From Candidatus Desantisiibacteriota bacterium (GTDB lineage Bacteria > JACRDZ01): a stretch of 7,480 nt of DNA. The notes under the pieces are model-generated. The model saw only the letters and a program-made list of their open reading frames with translations. It was not told where the DNA came from and did no database searches. The stretch spans positions 8,165-15,644 of the forward strand of contig JACQWU010000029.1 of assembly GCA_016209155.1 (NCBI GenBank). The letters are read 5' to 3'. Position 1 is the first letter of the stretch. Each line of letters begins with the position of its first letter. The position numbers were made by a program, and so were the translations under genes. Shown here piece after piece: positions 5,088 through 7,480 of the stretch.

Positions 5088-7480
5088 ATGAAATTAATTG
5101 AAAAATACGGATTCCTGTTGTTCCTTATTTATACTTTTAATATAACATCAATTTTTGGTTTAAATAAAAATCCAGCCAACGAATATGTCCCGGGAGAACT
5201 TATTGTTAAATTTAAAGGTAATAAAGTTGATATTATTGTATCTGAAATTAATGAAGAAAAAAAATCCGAAGGAAAAATTGCTTCAATAAGTTCTCTTAGT
5301 ACTCTTAATAAAAAGTATAAAGTAAAAAAAATAGTACCATTATTCAAATCATTAAAAACTAGCAGTAAGATAATAAATTCAGAAGAAAAAGCAAAAGAAA
5401 TAAAAAATAAATTTGCTAAAAGATCTCATCGTCAGCTAAAGCTGGATAAAGTTCCGAAATTAGAGCATATTTATACACTCTCTCTTGATAAAGAAATCGA
5501 TGTTAAAAATGCTGCCCTGGAATACTCTAAAGATCCCAATATTGAATATGCTGAACCAAATTATATTTATTATGCTGAATATATTCCGAACGATCCGAGC
5601 TATGCCAGTCAATGGGCTCATCCGAAGATTAAATCAGAATCAGGCTGGGATATAACACTTGGTGATCAATCTGTAATAATTGCAATGGTTGATACCGGAG
5701 CTGATTATAATCATCAGGATCTCAGCGGAAATATATGGATGAATTTCGATGAAATTTCAGGGAATAGCACAGATGATGATGGTAACGGTTATATTGATGA
5801 TATACGCGGCTGGGATTTTTATAATAATGATAATTCTCCGCTTGATGATAATGGCCACGGGACCCATACCTCAGGAATAGCCGCAGCTATAGGCAATAAT
5901 AGTGTCGGAGTAACAGGAATAGCTCCTGGGTGCAAAATAATGATACTAAAAGCAGGAAGTTCAAGCGGATCTTTTTCTATAATTAATTGCGTTAAAGCAA
6001 TTGAATATGCGGCAAATAATGGTGCGGATATTATAAGCAACAGTTGGGGAGGTTCGTCATTTTCATACTCGGTAAATTCAGCTTTTGAATATGCTAATTC
6101 TCTGGGAGCAATTTCTATAGCTTCAGCAGGGAATGAGAATAGCGATGGGCCTCATTATCCTTCAGGTTATGACAAAGTTTTGTGTGTTGCCGCTACATCT
6201 TCTAATGATTCAAGAGCATCCTTTTCCAATTATGGTGCAGATGTTGACGTCTCCGCCCCCGGAGTTAATATTTTATCAACTCTTACTTCCAATAGATATG
6301 GCAATATGAGCGGAACTTCAATGTCAACTCCATTTGTTTCCGGATTAGCAGGATTAATTTTATCTAAGTATCCAACATTAACAAATGAAAATATTAAATT
6401 TATTATTAAAAATAAGGTTGATGAATTTGGTGTTGATTTGCCGGTTCCCGATAAATTTATTGGAAAAGGAAGGATTAATGTTCTTAAAGCTTTGCAATAT
6501 GGGACAATTCCTTCTTACAATGCTTTAATATCAAACAAACCTGTAAGTGCGATTTCCGCAAATCAAGAAATATCGGGTACCGCAAATGGTGATTCTTACA
6601 CTGTACAAATAGGGGAAGGATATTATCCTATAGCATGGGAAACTATTGGTTCAGGAGCACAAGATCAGAATAATTATCTGGCAGCATTGAACACTACCTT
6701 ATACAAAGATGGAATATATACTGTCAGATTGATTGTAAATGGTTCCGTGGGTGAGGTGAGAGATCAGTTTTATGTTGAAATAAATAATGTGTATATTGAA
6801 GAACCGGATAGTTTAAATTTATATAAATTTGGGGATATTATCCAGATAAAAGCCATAGCCAAACATTCCAGTCAGAGTTACATTTTAGAATATGCTTTAA
6901 GTTCTTCTCCGAATTCATGGAGTTCAAATGGACTTTCTTATAGCAAAGATGGAGAAATAATAAGCGGAACATGGGATACTCAAGTCCTGCCTGATTACGG
7001 GATATATATACTCAGAGTAAGATCTACCTTTAACAATAAAGAATCTGTTGATACTATGAATGTAAGTATCGAAGTTTATCAACAGGGTTGGCCACAACAG
7101 GTGTCGGGAGAATACATTGATAAGTCATCGCCGATGATTGCGGATATTGATAATGACGGGCATAAAGAAGTAATAATTGGTACAACAATAGGTAATATTT
7201 ATGTATGGAATTATGATGGGACTATGCATTTTGGCTGGCCTCAGAATACAAATAGCTATGGTATCCGTTCTACTGTTGCTGTTAGTAATATAGATAATGA
7301 CAATGAATTGGAAATTATTGTAAATGCTACTAATAAAATTTATGTTTATGAGCATGACGGTAATATTAAGAATGGATGGCCTGTGAATATTAATCTGGGG
7401 AATACTTCATCTCCTGTAATTTATGATATGGGTAGTGAGAGAAAAATATTAATAGGAATGAATAATAGCGGGATGAAAAT
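5088..7480 (+). CDS. Secreted S8 subtilase with C-terminal FG-GAP/VCBS propeller (3' cut)
   Basis: The frame is open from the ATG at 5088 to the window edge (797 codons), so the C-terminus is missing. TAGGA at 5076-5080 is a suitable Shine-Dalgarno. Residues 1-24 form a signal peptide. A Lys-rich propeptide (about 30-160) opens with YVPGELIVKF and ends at IEYAEPNY (152-159), as in I9-type subtilase prodomains. The serine-protease domain (about 165-472) has the full catalytic set: Asp202 in MVDTGAD, His257 in GHGTH, oxyanion Asn349 in SAGNEN and Ser411 in GTSMSTP. A calcium-loop-like DDDGNGYIDD lies at 229-238. Two beta-sandwich-like segments follow (about 485-660), each with a 'DG/YGIYxxR' strand. 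From 667 a propeller begins: Gly-Trp-Pro at 667, 716 and 763, with calcium-type loops DIDNDGHKE (686-694) and NIDNDNELE (734-742). The protein should be exported, self-processing and proteolytic; the propeller probably binds a surface or partner. The substrate is unknown. Confidence 0.95.
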   Translation, partial: MKLIEKYGFLLFLIYTFNITSIFGLNKNPANEYVPGELIVKFKGNKVDIIVSEINEEKKSEGKIASISSLSTLNKKYKVKKIVPLFKSLKTSSKIINSEEKAKEIKNKFAKRSHRQLKLDKVPKLEHIYTLSLDKEIDVKNAALEYSKDPNIEYAEPNYIYYAEYIPNDPSYASQWAHPKIKSESGWDITLGDQSVIIAMVDTGADYNHQDLSGNIWMNFDEISGNSTDDDGNGYIDDIRGWDFYNNDNSPLDDNGHGTHTSGIAAAIGNNSVGVTGIAPGCKIMILKAGSSSGSFSIINCVKAIEYAANNGADIISNSWGGSSFSYSVNSAFEYANSLGAISIASAGNENSDGPHYPSGYDKVLCVAATSSNDSRASFSNYGADVDVSAPGVNILSTLTSNRYGNMSGTSMSTPFVSGLAGLILSKYPTLTNENIKFIIKNKVDEFGVDLPVPDKFIGKGRINVLKALQYGTIPSYNALISNKPVSAISANQEISGTANGDSYTVQIGEGYYPIAWETIGSGAQDQNNYLAALNTTLYKDGIYTVRLIVNGSVGEVRDQFYVEINNVYIEEPDSLNLYKFGDIIQIKAIAKHSSQSYILEYALSSSPNSWSSNGLSYSKDGEIISGTWDTQVLPDYGIYILRVRSTFNNKESVDTMNVSIEVYQQGWPQQVSGEYIDKSSPMIADIDNDGHKEVIIGTTIGNIYVWNYDGTMHFGWPQNTNSYGIRSTVAVSNIDNDNELEIIVNATNKIYVYEHDGNIKNGWPVNINLGNTSSPVIYDMGSERKILIGMNNSGMK

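Noticed and set aside
7125-7355. 76-codon minus-strand open frame within the subtilase
   Set aside because: It is a shadow of the propeller repeat region, Ile/Asn-rich because of the complementary AT-rich codons.

Overview
The window is AT-rich bacterial DNA. It holds three complete genes and two cut by the window edges: thiolase end (+), a FadJ-type beta-oxidation protein (+), a beta-propeller sugar-dehydrogenase-like protein (-), a PflX-type radical SAM protein (-), and the first ~797 codons of a secreted subtilase (+). No rRNA, tRNA, CRISPR array or transposase gene is visible. The mix of fatty-acid oxidation, secreted propeller proteins and an AT-rich genome with repeat-laden intergenic DNA suggests an uncultured, probably environmental bacterium. 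No phylum can be fixed from the sequence alone.

Left part (1-2510): the C-terminus of a thiolase is followed by a fadJ homologue on the same strand. Together they cover the last three steps of beta-oxidation: hydration, NAD-dependent dehydrogenation and thiolytic cleavage. The 165-base gap between them is mostly filled by a compact element (236-352) made of two inverted hairpins. Each hairpin has a GTAG box at its foot, the layout of REP/BIME elements. A perfect TATAAT lies inside the element and could give fadJ its own promoter.

Middle (2581-4829): two minus-strand genes converge on fadJ. The first encodes an exported glucose/sorbosone-dehydrogenase-like propeller in which the histidines usual in the family are replaced. 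The second encodes a PflX (COG1313) radical SAM protein with an extra N-terminal cysteine cluster; no glycyl-radical enzyme is nearby. The 170-base spacer between them consists of degenerate short repeats (ACTGAAG/CTTCAGT and GGACGA units).

Right part (4830-7480): a 258-base AT-rich divergent intergenic region holds two dyad structures and a second set of CTTCAG-type repeats. The subtilase gene then runs off the window. It has a signal peptide, I9-like propeptide, complete Asp/His/Asn/Ser site, two beta-sandwich-like segments and the start of an FG-GAP/VCBS-type propeller marked by Gly-Trp-Pro every 47-49 residues.

The genes do not form one obvious system. The coding content is mostly recognisable, and the less expected signals are in the intergenic repeats and in the altered active site of the propeller protein.
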